Below, one piece after another: positions 34,786 through 44,874 of a DNA stretch of 64,000 nt. The position numbers were made by a program, and so were the translations under genes. This stretch comes from CAWCDJ01 sp963778675 (GTDB lineage: Bacteria; Acidobacteriota; Terriglobia; Bryobacterales; Bryobacteraceae): assembly GCA_963778675.1 (NCBI GenBank), contig CAVZVI010000014.1:620001-684000 (forward strand). The letters run 5' to 3'. Numbering within the stretch: position 1 is the stretch's first letter; each line of letters starts with the position of its first letter. The notes beneath the pieces were generated by a model. It worked only from the letters and a program-made list of their open reading frames with translations. It searched no databases and was not told the origin of the DNA.

Positions 34786-36024
34786 ATGTTTTCCTATTCC
34801 CAGCAGGACCTCTACTGCGAGCAGGTTCCCCTCGCGGACCTGGCGGCGCGCGTGGGCACGCCTGCTTACGTATATTCGAGCCGCACGATCCTTGAAAACT
34901 TCCGCGCCTACGATGACGCCTTCGGTGACCTGCCGCACTCCGTGTGCTACGCGGTCAAGGCGAATTCGTCGCTCGCCGTGCTGGCCTTGCTGGCGCGCGC
35001 CGGGTCCGGCTTCGACATCGTTTCGGGCGGTGAGTTGTACCGCGTGATCCAGGCCGGCGGCGACCCCACCAAAGTTGTATTCTCGGGGGTGGGGAAGACC
35101 GCCGGGGAAGTAGAGTATGCTCTCGAGGGCGGTATTCACAGCTTCAACTGCGAATCCGAGGCTGAACTGGCGCTGATCGACGCCATGGCCGCACGCCACG
35201 GAGTGAAGGCGGGCTTCTCCATTCGAGTGAACCCCGATGTGGATGCCTCCACGCATCCGTATATCTCCACGGGCCTCAGCGAGCACAAGTTCGGCATCGC
35301 GATTTCCGAGGCGGCCGCGGTCTACGAGCGCGCCCGGCAGTTCCGCAGCCTGTCGGCGGAAGGCGTGAGCTGTCACATTGGTTCCCAGATTCTGGACCCG
35401 AGCCCAATTCTCGAAGCCGTGGACAAAGTGCTGGAGTTCGCGGCCCGTCTGCGCGCCCAGGGTCTGCCGATCCGCCACCTCGATCTCGGCGGCGGCCTGG
35501 GCGTGGCGTACCATGCCGGCCAGGAAGCGCCGGCAATTCGCAAGTTCATCTACGATCTGAGGGAACGCCTGCGACAGATCGGGCTGTGCGTGATGGTAGA
35601 GCCCGGCCGTTCGATCGTGGGACCGGCGGGCGTGCTGTTGACGCGCGTGCTCTACCGCAAGAAGAACGGCGCCAAGGAATTCATCGTGGTGGATGCCGCC
35701 ATGAACGACCTGATCCGCCCGGCCCTTTATCGCGCGCACCACGAGATCATTCCGCTGCGCCGCAATCCGCTTCCCACGGTGACTGCGGACGTAGTCGGGC
35801 CGGTCTGCGAGACCGGCGATTTTCTGGCGCGCGACCGGGAGATGGCCAACGTGATGCCGGGCGATTTCCTGGCCGTGTGCACTGCCGGGGCCTACGGGTT
35901 TGTGCAGTCGTCGAACTACAACTCACGGCTGCGACCTCCCGAGGTTCTGGTGGAAGGCGGCGCGTACCGCGTCATCCGCAAGCGCGAGAATTACGACGAC
36001 CTGGTGCGCGGGGAAGTGCTGTAA
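34786..36024 (+). CDS. lysA: Diaminopimelate decarboxylase
   Basis: 412 residues, fold-type III PLP enzyme. The PLP Lys is in CYAVKANSSLAVLALL; further landmarks are GSGFDIVSGGELYRVIQAGG, CHIGSQILDPSP, LDLGGGLGVAYH, EPGRSIVGPAG and CETGDFLARDREM with the active-site Cys contributed across the dimer. It removes the meso-DAP carboxyl group as the last step of lysine synthesis. The gene runs toward the hydrogenase operon; its stop is 13 nt from the hypA stop. No other lysine genes are in the window. Confidence 0.97.
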   Translation: MFSYSQQDLYCEQVPLADLAARVGTPAYVYSSRTILENFRAYDDAFGDLPHSVCYAVKANSSLAVLALLARAGSGFDIVSGGELYRVIQAGGDPTKVVFSGVGKTAGEVEYALEGGIHSFNCESEAELALIDAMAARHGVKAGFSIRVNPDVDASTHPYISTGLSEHKFGIAISEAAAVYERARQFRSLSAEGVSCHIGSQILDPSPILEAVDKVLEFAARLRAQGLPIRHLDLGGGLGVAYHAGQEAPAIRKFIYDLRERLRQIGLCVMVEPGRSIVGPAGVLLTRVLYRKKNGAKEFIVVDAAMNDLIRPALYRAHHEIIPLRRNPLPTVTADVVGPVCETGDFLARDREMANVMPGDFLAVCTAGAYGFVQSSNYNSRLRPPEVLVEGGAYRVIRKRENYDDLVRGEVL

Positions 36025-36037
36025 TTCCGCCGTTTCG

Positions 36038-36415
36038 TTACGGTCGCGGCTCTGTGTCAGGGAGGCGCGTGTCCGTGATTTCCATGGCGGTCACTTCCAG
36101 TTCAGCGCCGCGCAACACCTCAGTGGCAAAGCTTCCACACGCCGGGCAGGACCGGTCCATCAGGCCTTCCACGCGGTGTTCCGCGCCGCAGGCCGAGCAA
36201 TGGAGTTCGACCGGAACTTCCTCGATCACCAGTTGCGAGCCGGCCACCGGCGTCTCAGAGCAGGCCATTTCCCACGCAAACAGCAGCGAGTCCTTGACCA
36301 CGCCGGAGAGCGGCCCCAGGCGCAGGTAAACGGATTCTACGCGCGCGTCTCCGCGCCGCTGCGATTCTTCACACGCGATCTCGACGATCCCCATCGCGAT
36401 CGAAAGCTCATGCAT
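36038..36415 (-). CDS. hypA: Hydrogenase nickel-insertion protein HypA
   Basis: 125 residues. The N-terminal MHELSIA with nickel-binding His2 and the zinc finger CSAC-x14-CPAC (LHCSACGAEHR; RSCPACGSFA) are both present. HypA works with HypB in placing nickel in the large subunit; hypB is not in the window. It is the last gene of the hydrogenase operon. Its ATG directly follows the TAG of the 38-residue DUF6893-like gene. Confidence 0.95.
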   Translation of the reverse strand: MHELSIAMGIVEIACEESQRRGDARVESVYLRLGPLSGVVKDSLLFAWEMACSETPVAGSQLVIEEVPVELHCSACGAEHRVEGLMDRSCPACGSFATEVLRGAELEVTAMEITDTRLPDTEPRP

Positions 36416-36532
36416 CTACATCATTGTCATACGGGCGTAGCGCCTGATGTCGGGGAAGTTGGCGATCACTCCCAGCGCCACCAGTCCAACCACTACGCCG
36501 CCCAGAATCTTAGTCAATCTTCCCAGCTTCAT
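36416..36532 (-). CDS. DUF6893-like small hydrogenase-locus protein (38 aa)
   Basis: 38 residues from the ATG at 36532, preceded by GGAGGCTT. The product has one hydrophobic helix (ILGGVVVGLVALGVIANF) followed by a basic end (PDIRRYARMTMM). Short proteins with a helix and an IxRYxR end, labelled DUF6893, accompany group 1h-type hydrogenase genes in actinobacteria; the match is by pattern, not search. It starts inside the protease gene (23-nt overlap) and ends against the hypA start. A membrane-tethering or maturation role is possible; none has been shown. Confidence 0.75.
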   Translation of the reverse strand: MKLGRLTKILGGVVVGLVALGVIANFPDIRRYARMTMM

Positions 36533-36998
36533 AAGCCTCCTTCTTATTGGACCGAATTCGGTGGAGCAGGTCCCTGATCATGCGGCCTGCGTCGTCCAGG
36601 GCATCTCTAACGGGCGCGCTCAATTCCATTCCTTCGAGCATGCCGGGTTCGCAGCCGAGGACGTAAACGTGGCCGGGGTCCGCGCCCATCTGCCGGGCCG
36701 CCGCCAGCACGCGCATGGGGTCCATGCCGTGAGTCTCCACGCCGCCGCCGTCCAACTCCGTCAGCTCAGGCTCGATCAGGTAGAGCGTTCCCGGCGGCCC
36801 GCCGCGCGGCGCCGCATCGATCAGGATGACGGCGTCGTAGCTCTCCAGCAGCGCGTACATCAGGTCCAAGCCGCGGATGCCGAAGTCCACGATCCGCACG
36901 TCCTCCGGCCACACCTCGGTTTGCATGCGCCGCGCCAACTCCGAGCCGAATGCATCGTCGCCCTGAAAGATATTGCCGATGCCCGCCACCAGGATCAT
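36510..36998 (-). CDS. [NiFe] hydrogenase maturation protease
   Basis: 162 residues from the ATG at 36998. The fold and nickel-sensing residues are typical of the HyaD/HybD family: ILVAGIGNIFQGDDAFG with the first acidic ligand, VRIVDFGIRGLDLMYALL with the second Asp, and GVETHGMDPMRVL with the His. It should remove the C-terminal extension of the large subunit encoded in this operon once nickel is in place. It overlaps the upstream 351-residue gene by 4 nt and the downstream small gene by 23 nt. Confidence 0.92.
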   Translation of the reverse strand: MILVAGIGNIFQGDDAFGSELARRMQTEVWPEDVRIVDFGIRGLDLMYALLESYDAVILIDAAPRGGPPGTLYLIEPELTELDGGGVETHGMDPMRVLAAARQMGADPGHVYVLGCEPGMLEGMELSAPVRDALDDAGRMIRDLLHRIRSNKKEAYEAGKID

Positions 36999-38050
36999 TC
37001 GGCCGGCTCCACTTCCTCGGGGCTGAAGAAAAAGCGATGGCCGGGCTGGCGCATCATTCCCAGATCGCGGCCGGGGTCGTCCTCCAGGACTACCGCGAGA
37101 TGGGTCTGGCCTTCCAGATCCTGCTCGACGGCTTCGATGATCGCGCATTTCCCACTGAGGGCGATGTCCAGAATATCGGCGGAGCGCCGCGGCCGGAGCC
37201 GCACGCGGGCGCCCGGTTGGAACTCACCGGTTCGCCGCATGCCGCGCAGCGCCCCGTGCAGTTTGGCAAGGTGCGCCTCGGGAAGCGCCTCCGAGCGTTC
37301 CAGAATCTCCCGAGTCCGCGGGTCCCCGGCGCGGATCGCGGCCTTTTCTTCATCGCTGAGGGTCAGGATGCGCAGGGTCAGGATTTCGTCGATCTCGGTG
37401 CCGTCAAAGAGGTCGCCTCGGCTCTCGGGCGCGATCTGCGGGTAATCGTAAAGAATGATGGGCGCGGAAAGCATGGTGTCGCGTTCTCCTTCCACGCCCG
37501 CCAGCACCGGCCAGGTCCCGATGTTGCGGCAGGACCGGGCTGCTTCACGGTAGGGATCGGGAGGATCCATCAGGGAGACGAACTCGCCGCCTCGCAGCGT
37601 CAGAATGGTGTGGACCGAGATCAGCGACCGGGCGAGCGCTTCGTCCCGGCTCCCGCCTTCAAACGTGGTCCGGTTCCGAACCTGAATCCGGAGCCGGTAC
37701 AGATTCTGCGCGGCGCGCCACGCGGTGATCTCGATCTCGCCCCGGACCTCGGAAACGGCGAATTGGTGCAGCGTGCGGCCGCTTCCGACCACGAGGTCCG
37801 CATCGACCCGCCGCTCCGCCACGCCCTCTCCTTCCAGTTGCAGATAACGGACGCCTGCCGTGAGCACGGCCTCCGCACCCGCCTGCGCCAGGCAGTCGGT
37901 CTGCATCAGAGCGGTGTCGTAGGCCGGTGGATACAGCACGCCGAAGTTCCAGCGATGCTGGTTCTTTACCGCCGCGGAAGTGTATGGGTAGAGCATGTAG
38001 CCCTCATACATCACGCTCCGGGCGACCTTTTCCACCGTCTCGAGGTTCAT
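36995..38050 (-). CDS. Hydrogenase-locus protein of unknown function (351 aa)
   Basis: 351 residues from the ATG at 38050. The N-terminal third reads VMYEGYMLYPYTSAAVKNQH and RWNFGVLYPPAYDTALMQTD; the C-terminal segment is a short beta domain (GEFQPGARVRLRPRRSADIL; VVLEDDPGRDLGMMRQPGHR). No enzyme motif is recognised. Position between DUF6084 and the maturation protease, with short overlaps on both sides, ties it to assembly of the hydrogenase. I believe homologues occur in other group 1h loci, but that needs a search. Confidence 0.75.
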   Translation of the reverse strand: MNLETVEKVARSVMYEGYMLYPYTSAAVKNQHRWNFGVLYPPAYDTALMQTDCLAQAGAEAVLTAGVRYLQLEGEGVAERRVDADLVVGSGRTLHQFAVSEVRGEIEITAWRAAQNLYRLRIQVRNRTTFEGGSRDEALARSLISVHTILTLRGGEFVSLMDPPDPYREAARSCRNIGTWPVLAGVEGERDTMLSAPIILYDYPQIAPESRGDLFDGTEIDEILTLRILTLSDEEKAAIRAGDPRTREILERSEALPEAHLAKLHGALRGMRRTGEFQPGARVRLRPRRSADILDIALSGKCAIIEAVEQDLEGQTHLAVVLEDDPGRDLGMMRQPGHRFFFSPEEVEPAE

Positions 38051-38673
38051 GGCAGGATGCTCTCCAGGGTCTGCTCCCAGGTCGGGAGACCGTGTTCGAT
38101 CTTGTACCGGTACAGCCGCTCGAATACATCGCGGCGCAGGCAGAGCCACGCCGTGTTCGGGTAATAGCGATCGATCATTTCCTTCCACACGCGCACCGGC
38201 ACTTCGGCGGAGGCCTCCTTGCTCCAGGGGATCTGCGCCACCTGAAGCGCCCCATCGCCGGCGTCGAAAAACACCGTGCCGCTGAAGAGCAGCGTCACCG
38301 GGATGCTGCCATCCTCGAGGCCGTGGAAATACTTGGCGCTGGCCACGGTGAGGTCGAAGGTGCAGGCCACCGGCAGGTCGATGGCGATCGAACCTTCGAA
38401 GGCCGGTACTGCGGCGTGGCTGTGTGCCCAGAGCATCCCACGCAGTGTGCGGCTCCACTCGGCCGGCTCTCCGAACAGGTCGCGCAGCTTCTCCTGTTCA
38501 TCGCCGCTGTAGTGGCGGCGAGTGGCCTCGATGCGAATTTGACATTGGAGCATGACGCTTTCAATGGATTCGTCGGGCGGGAGGTTCTCCAGGCGCAGCT
38601 TGAAATTCAGGGCCGGCCCCGCCGAGCAGGGTGCGGCTTCGATGCCTTCCACGCGGAAACGGAGGTCAGGCAC
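38047..38673 (-). CDS. DUF6084-family hydrogenase-locus protein
   Basis: 208 residues with no signal peptide. Landmarks are PALNFKLRLENLPPDESIES, CQIRIEATRRHYSGDEQEKL and AWLCLRRDVFERLYRYKIEH, which fit the DUF6084 family. Function is unknown. It overlaps the DUF5947 gene upstream by 8 nt and the 351-residue gene downstream by 4 nt, so all three are translated as a block. Confidence 0.8.
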   Translation of the reverse strand: MPDLRFRVEGIEAAPCSAGPALNFKLRLENLPPDESIESVMLQCQIRIEATRRHYSGDEQEKLRDLFGEPAEWSRTLRGMLWAHSHAAVPAFEGSIAIDLPVACTFDLTVASAKYFHGLEDGSIPVTLLFSGTVFFDAGDGALQVAQIPWSKEASAEVPVRVWKEMIDRYYPNTAWLCLRRDVFERLYRYKIEHGLPTWEQTLESILP

Positions 38674-39268
38674 CGTCCGCCTCCCTCAATTGCAGAAAGA
38701 AGCGTCCGATCTCGCGCCATGCCTCCTCGCCGCCCGAGAGCCCGTGCCAGTGCATGCGGATGAGCCCCGTCAACTCGTAACAGCGATCGATCGGAGCCAG
38801 GTAGTGCTCTCGCGCACCGCCCACCCGGTTGACAAGCAGCGCCTCGACATCGGCCTGCATCCCGCCGATCACCGCGTTGCGCGCCGCGATACCGCCCCAT
38901 GCATCGAGCGAGAGCAGGGATTCCGTCAACCCCGCCGGCCCGGGATAGAGCGCGATCACCCGGGATCGCGGCGTGTTGTAAGTAAAAAACGCAAGGCCGA
39001 TCGGGATCAGCAGGCTCTCCCATTCCGCGTCGGTCATCTGAAAGTCGGGCAGGTAGCGAACCTCGCGGCCTACCCGGCGATAGCGCGCCTCGCCGCGGCG
39101 CTCGAAGAGAATTGCACACGGGTCGCAGGCGCAAACCAGGCGGCGGGTTTCGGTCTCAAACAGGTGAGGATGTCCGGGCGCAAGCGCCGCCCCGCACAGA
39201 TCGCATCGCTCCCTGCGGCGGCCCGGCAGGAAGCGGCGAAGCGTATGGAAGGGTAAGGGCGCCGTCAT
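38666..39268 (-). CDS. DUF5947-family zinc-ribbon-like hydrogenase-locus protein
   Basis: 200 residues. Two Cys pairs (ERCDLCGAAL and VCACDPCAILF) likely bind zinc or iron; the body has SLLIPIGLAFFTYNTPRSRV and FYPGPAG-like segments typical of DUF5947. The family is found beside group 1h hydrogenases; activity is unknown. Metal handling for FeS assembly or the active site is a guess from the Cys pairs. It is 9 nt downstream of the NifU-like gene. Confidence 0.82.
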   Translation of the reverse strand: MTAPLPFHTLRRFLPGRRRERCDLCGAALAPGHPHLFETETRRLVCACDPCAILFERRGEARYRRVGREVRYLPDFQMTDAEWESLLIPIGLAFFTYNTPRSRVIALYPGPAGLTESLLSLDAWGGIAARNAVIGGMQADVEALLVNRVGGAREHYLAPIDRCYELTGLIRMHWHGLSGGEEAWREIGRFFLQLREADGA

Positions 39269-39277
39269 TTCTTCGCC

Positions 39278-39733
39278 TCAACTTTGGAACAGCGCTTCCA
39301 AGGGCACAAACGCAGGCGGGCCGGGCTCCAGGCCTACGATTTCGATTCCCTCCGTTTCGGGCGCCGCGGCGTAGATGGCCTGCTCCACGGCTTCACGAGT
39401 TACCCCTGCATTCAGCGCCCTCAGCCGCAACCTGCCGTCCTCCACATGCGTCAACTCGACGTTCGGAAGGGCGTCAACAGCACGCCTGACGCGTGTCTCG
39501 AAATCGTCCGGATGCAGCCCGTAGAGCAGCAGCATGCTCGAAACCACTTCGTCGCGGGCGAACTCGCGGACCAGCGGGTTCGCCTCGCCGGCCAGTTCGA
39601 GCATGCGCCCGACAGCGGAGCCGTGGAATTCCAGGATGGCCTCCACAAGCGCCCGGACGCGGGCGCGCATCTCCGGATCGCCCGCCGATTCGATCTGCCG
39701 GATCAGCTCTTCGATCTGCCGGATCTCTTCCAT
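39278..39733 (-). CDS. NifU-like C-terminal domain protein lacking the CxxC motif
   Basis: 151 residues from the ATG at 39733. A helical N-terminal part (EEIRQIEELIRQIESAGDPE) precedes a NifU-type domain (VRRAVDALPNVELTHVEDGR; EAVEQAIYAAAPETEGIEIV). The NifU C-terminal domain normally binds a cluster through CxxC; here the corresponding place (LNAGVTREAVE) has no Cys, and the protein contains none that I can see. It starts 5 nt after the large subunit stop. A partner role without cluster binding is inferred. Confidence 0.78.
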   Translation of the reverse strand: MEEIRQIEELIRQIESAGDPEMRARVRALVEAILEFHGSAVGRMLELAGEANPLVREFARDEVVSSMLLLYGLHPDDFETRVRRAVDALPNVELTHVEDGRLRLRALNAGVTREAVEQAIYAAAPETEGIEIVGLEPGPPAFVPLEALFQS

Positions 39734-39738
39734 GCAGC

Positions 39739-41535
39739 TCAGCCTTGCACCCCGAACATCGGCGAGTGGCGCGTCTCGAGCACCTTGCCTTTGCCCAGAT
39801 ACATGTGGACTCCGCACGGCAGGCACGGGTCGAAGCTTCTCACCGCGCGCATGATGTCGATCCCTCGGAAATTGTCGGGCCCGTTCTCCTCGAAGATCGG
39901 TGTGTTCTGCACGGCGTCTTCGTATGGCCCCGCGGTGCCGTAGGAATCGCGCGGGCTGGCGTTCCATGGCGTCGGAGGATAGGGATGGTAATTGGCGATC
40001 TTGCCGTCACGGATCACCACGTGGTGCGAGAGCACACCACGCACGGCTTCATGGAATCCGCAGGCGATTGCATCCTGCGGCACCTTGAAATCGGTCCACG
40101 TCTTGGTCCGGCCTGCGTGCACCTCGGCGAGCCCTTTCTCCACAAAGTACAAGGCCGCGGCGGCGGCGTATGCCTGGAAGTAGGTGCGCGCGCGGTCGCG
40201 CTCGATCGCGTTGCTCCACTTCGGGATCTTCCACTCGAATTCCGTTTCGCCCAGCGTGGCGCTCTTCGGCAGGTAGATCTTCACGCTGTTGCCGGTAGCC
40301 TTGATATAGCCGATATCGACCTTCCCGGAGAGCGCGGTGGACCAGAGCCGCGCCAGCGGCCCTCCGCCGGTGTCGAGCGCCAGGTAGTCGCCGGTCTCCC
40401 GGTGGTGCCAGCGCGGCGACATCACCCAGGTGTACTTGTCTCCGAAGTTCCGCTTTTGCGGCCGCGGCGTGGTGGTCTGGTTCCACGGATGCCGCTGGTC
40501 GACAGGGTTCCCCAGCGGGTCCTGCCGCACGAAGGTCTCTTCCCCCTGCCAGTCGTCGTAGAAGGAACTGCCCAACAGGATGCGGATTCCAAGGTTAATA
40601 TCCACCAGCTTGCTGGTGACCAGTTTCCCGTCGACGACAACTCCCGGGGTGACGTACATGGCCTCGCCCCACCGGTTCATATTGCGATATGTGTAGTCGC
40701 ACACTTCGGGATCGTTCCACGAACCCCAGCAGCCGAGCAGCACGCGCCGCTGCCCGACTTTTTCGTATCCCGGCAGCGCCTGGTAGAAAAAGTCGAACAG
40801 GTCGTCGTGGAGCGGCACCACCTTCTTCATGAACTCCACATACTTCATCAGGCGGACCAGGAACTCGGAGAACAACTGGACGCTCGGCACGGTTCCCACG
40901 CCGCCAGGGTAGAGAGTGGAGGGGTGCACGTGCCGGCCTTCCATCAGGCAGAACATCTCGCGCGTCAGGCGGCTCATGTGCAGGGCTTCCCGGTAGAATT
41001 CGCCAGTGAACGGATTGAGCGAGCGCATGATGTCGGCGATCTTCCGGTAGCCGTGCTGCGCGGCGTGCGGCGCGTCCGTGTTCTTCGCCTTCTCGAGCAC
41101 GCCGGGGTTGGTCTCCTTGACCATCTGCTCGCAGAAGTCCACGCCGACCAGGTTGTCCTGGAAGATGTTGTGGTCGAACATGTACTCGGCGGCTTCGCCG
41201 CAGTTGATGATCCACTCGCCCAGTTCCGGCGGACGCACTCCGAACGCCATATTCTGGGCGTAGCAGGCGCAGGTGGCATGATTGTCCCCGCAGATCCCGC
41301 AGATGCGGCTGGTGATGAAGTGGGCGTCCCGGGGATCTTTGTTCTTCATGAAGATGCTGTAGCCGCGAAAGATGGACGACGTGCTGTAGCACTCGGCTAC
41401 TTCATGGTTGGCGAAATCGATCTTGGTGTAAATCCCGAGGCTGCCCACGATCCGGGTGATCGGATCCCAGTTCATCTCCACCAATTGCCGGCCGCCGGCG
41501 CCTTTTTGTCCTGTCGCTTGAGTAACTGTCGCCAT
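39739..41535 (-). CDS. hhyL: [NiFe] hydrogenase large subunit, group 1h-like
   Basis: 598 residues. Both nickel-binding motifs are intact: SRICGICGDNHATC (Cys79, Cys82) and SFDPCLPCGVHMY (Cys571, Cys574, His577). The last 21 residues after His577 would be removed by the maturation protease encoded in the same operon. The motif wording and the accessory genes match group 1h, the oxygen-tolerant type linked to oxidation of trace H2 in dormant soil bacteria. No twin-arginine signal here. The small subunit gene lies 14 nt upstream. Confidence 0.95.
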   Translation of the reverse strand: MATVTQATGQKGAGGRQLVEMNWDPITRIVGSLGIYTKIDFANHEVAECYSTSSIFRGYSIFMKNKDPRDAHFITSRICGICGDNHATCACYAQNMAFGVRPPELGEWIINCGEAAEYMFDHNIFQDNLVGVDFCEQMVKETNPGVLEKAKNTDAPHAAQHGYRKIADIMRSLNPFTGEFYREALHMSRLTREMFCLMEGRHVHPSTLYPGGVGTVPSVQLFSEFLVRLMKYVEFMKKVVPLHDDLFDFFYQALPGYEKVGQRRVLLGCWGSWNDPEVCDYTYRNMNRWGEAMYVTPGVVVDGKLVTSKLVDINLGIRILLGSSFYDDWQGEETFVRQDPLGNPVDQRHPWNQTTTPRPQKRNFGDKYTWVMSPRWHHRETGDYLALDTGGGPLARLWSTALSGKVDIGYIKATGNSVKIYLPKSATLGETEFEWKIPKWSNAIERDRARTYFQAYAAAAALYFVEKGLAEVHAGRTKTWTDFKVPQDAIACGFHEAVRGVLSHHVVIRDGKIANYHPYPPTPWNASPRDSYGTAGPYEDAVQNTPIFEENGPDNFRGIDIMRAVRSFDPCLPCGVHMYLGKGKVLETRHSPMFGVQG

Positions 41536-41549
41536 TTCCGATCCCCCTC

Positions 41550-42614
<1,065 letters not shown>

Positions 42615-42712
42615 GGCCCCTCCTTCCTGAGTTCAGTGTGTGCCCTGATTAGAATCGCGTCAATCAAACGCCGTGCGGAATGATACGCGACTTACAATAC
42701 GCGCATAACTGC
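42615..42712 (-). promoter_or_regulatory. Gap before the hydrogenase structural genes, likely promoter
   Basis: This 98-nt gap is the only break of any length in the hyp/hydrogenase block. It ends with a strong ribosome binding site for the small subunit gene. TTGATT and TAATCA elements occur but with wrong spacing, so no promoter is assigned with confidence. Confidence 0.4.
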
Positions 42713-43765
42713 TTAACAAATGCGCGGTAACTGCTCGTTGAAAGGCAGGTCGATGATGCGCGTGCCGCCGATATCGGTCTTCATGACCACCATCCCCTTG
42801 TGCGACTCCACAGCCCTGCCGATCACCGAGGCTTCGCAGGCTTCCCTGGTGGCGCGCATTGCTTCGATTACCGGACCGGCACAGTCCGGCCGCACAAAGG
42901 CCACGAGTTTGCCTTCGTTGGCGACGAACAGCGGGTCAATGCCGAGCAGCTCGCACGCACCCTTTACTTCGTCGCGAACCGCAATCGCGCGCGATTCGAT
43001 TTCGACCCCCACTCCGGAGGCCGCCGCAATTTCGCACAGCGACGTGCCCAGGCCGCCGCGGGTAGGGTCGCGAAGCACGTGTACGTCGCCCGCGGCGATC
43101 ATGGCTGCGACCAGCCTGTGCAGGGGCCTGGTGTCGGACAGGATTTCCCCCTCGAGCTCCAGCCCCTCACGCACCGAAAGCACCGCCATTCCGTGATCGG
43201 CAATCGTTCCGCTCAGGATCACGACATCGCCCGGCCTCGCGTTGGAAGCTGAGATGCACACGCCATCGGGAACGATCCCCATGCCGGTCGTGGTGACGAA
43301 CAGCTTATCCGCCGACTTCCGGTTCACGACTTTTGTATCTCCCGTCACGATGGCGACCCCCGCGGCCGCGGCCGCCGCCGCCATGGCCGCGACGACTCGC
43401 GACAACTCTTCCATCGGCAGCCCTTCCTCCAGAATGAAGGCCGCGGAAAGGCACGCCGGCACGGCTCCGCTCATGGCCAAGTCGTTGACTGTGCCATTGA
43501 CGGCGAGCTCGCCGATGTTGCCTCCAGGAAAAAACAGCGGCGTCACGACGAAGGAATCCGTCGTGAAGGCGATGCGCGAACCGTTCACATCCACTACCGC
43601 CTGGTCGTCCATACGCCTCAGCAGCGGATTGTCGAACGCGGGGAGGAACAGCTCCTGAATCAGTTGCGCAGTTAGCCGCCCGCCGCTTCCGTGTCCCATC
43701 ACGATGTTCTTGTGGCGTGTCAGAGGCAGGGGGCAGGAGATCGCGAATCCGCCGGCCTGCGCCAT
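42713..43765 (-). CDS. hypE: Hydrogenase maturation protein HypE
   Basis: 350 residues from the ATG at 43765, which overlaps the hypD stop (TGATG). The PurM-like fold shows in MGHGSGGRLTAQLI, FTTDSFVVTPLFFPGGNIGE, VTGDTKVVNR and LRDPTRGGLGTSLCEIA. The C-terminus is PRIC, the Cys on which the cyanide ligand precursor is formed. HypE works with HypF, which is not in the window, and passes the ligand to HypC/HypD. Confidence 0.96.
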   Translation of the reverse strand: MAQAGGFAISCPLPLTRHKNIVMGHGSGGRLTAQLIQELFLPAFDNPLLRRMDDQAVVDVNGSRIAFTTDSFVVTPLFFPGGNIGELAVNGTVNDLAMSGAVPACLSAAFILEEGLPMEELSRVVAAMAAAAAAAGVAIVTGDTKVVNRKSADKLFVTTTGMGIVPDGVCISASNARPGDVVILSGTIADHGMAVLSVREGLELEGEILSDTRPLHRLVAAMIAAGDVHVLRDPTRGGLGTSLCEIAAASGVGVEIESRAIAVRDEVKGACELLGIDPLFVANEGKLVAFVRPDCAGPVIEAMRATREACEASVIGRAVESHKGMVVMKTDIGGTRIIDLPFNEQLPRIC

Positions 43766-44874
43766 CAGACCTCCGCTTCCAGCGAGACCAGGTGCCGCCC
43801 GTAGTTGTAGTACGCCGCGCAAGCCCCCTCCGCCGACACCATTGTGGCGCCCAGCGGCGTCTGGGGCGTGCAATCCGTGCCGAATGCCGGACATTCGTTC
43901 GGCTTCTTCAATCCCTTCAGCACCTGCCCGCTGATGCAGATGGTGGATTCGCGCGTGCGGATGTTCTCCACTTCGAAGATCCGGTCGGCATCGTAGTCGC
44001 GGAACTCACTGCTCAGTTTGTAGCCGCTTTTCGGGATGATGCCGATACCGCGCCAGCCGCGGTCGGCGATCTCGAAGACCCGCTCGATCATATGGCGCGC
44101 CGCCACATTGCCCTCGCGGGTTACCGCGCGTGCGTACTGGTTCTCCACCTCGGCGCGTCCCTGTTCGAGCTGTCGCACCGTCATCAGGATCCCTTCCAGC
44201 AGGTCGAGGGGTTCGAAACCGGTGATCACAATCGGCGCTCCGTAGCGCGCCGCGATCGGCTCGTATTCCTCCCATCCCATCACCGCGCACACGTGGCCGG
44301 GGCCGAGGAAACCCTGCACACGGTTATCCTGCGACTGCAGGATCCCGGTCATGGCCGGGGGCACGATCACGTGCGAAACCAGCAGCGAAAAGTTTCGCAG
44401 ACCGAGTGCTTTGGCCTGGAATACCGCCATTGCATTGGCCGGCGCCGTTGTTTCGAAACCGATGGCGAAGAACACCACTTTCATTTCCGGGTGGTCGCGC
44501 GCAATGCGCAGGCAATCCATGGGTGAGTAGACGATCTTCACATTGGCGCCCGCGGCTCGCAGCTGAAACAAGTCGCCGTCGGAGCCCGGCACGCGCAGCA
44601 TGTCGCCGAACGAGCAGAAGATCACGTCGGGACGGCGGGCAATCGCGTGCGCGCGGTCGATCATCTCGAGTGGCGTGACGCACACCGGGCAGCCCGGGCC
44701 ATGCACCAGCTCGATCTCTTTCGGCAGCAGGTAATCCAGCCCGTACTTGACGATGGAGTGGGTCTGCCCTCCGCAGACTTCCATGATCACCCAAGGCTGA
44801 GTGACGGAACGCCGGATTTCGTCGACAACCTTCCGGGCGATCCGGTCGTCGCGGTACTCATCAAGGTACTTCAT
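43765..44874 (-). CDS. hypD: Hydrogenase maturation protein HypD
   Basis: 369 residues. All family landmarks are present: VIMEVCGGQTHSIVKYG, ELVHGPGCPVCVTP, FFAIGFETTAPAN, GFEPLDLLEG and a C-terminal FeS region (CISGQVLKGLKKPNECPAFG; TDCTPQTPLGA). HypD with HypC is the scaffold on which Fe(CN)2CO is built. It overlaps hypC by 14 nt and hypE by 1 nt. Confidence 0.97.
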   Translation of the reverse strand: MKYLDEYRDDRIARKVVDEIRRSVTQPWVIMEVCGGQTHSIVKYGLDYLLPKEIELVHGPGCPVCVTPLEMIDRAHAIARRPDVIFCSFGDMLRVPGSDGDLFQLRAAGANVKIVYSPMDCLRIARDHPEMKVVFFAIGFETTAPANAMAVFQAKALGLRNFSLLVSHVIVPPAMTGILQSQDNRVQGFLGPGHVCAVMGWEEYEPIAARYGAPIVITGFEPLDLLEGILMTVRQLEQGRAEVENQYARAVTREGNVAARHMIERVFEIADRGWRGIGIIPKSGYKLSSEFRDYDADRIFEVENIRTRESTICISGQVLKGLKKPNECPAFGTDCTPQTPLGATMVSAEGACAAYYNYGRHLVSLEAEV

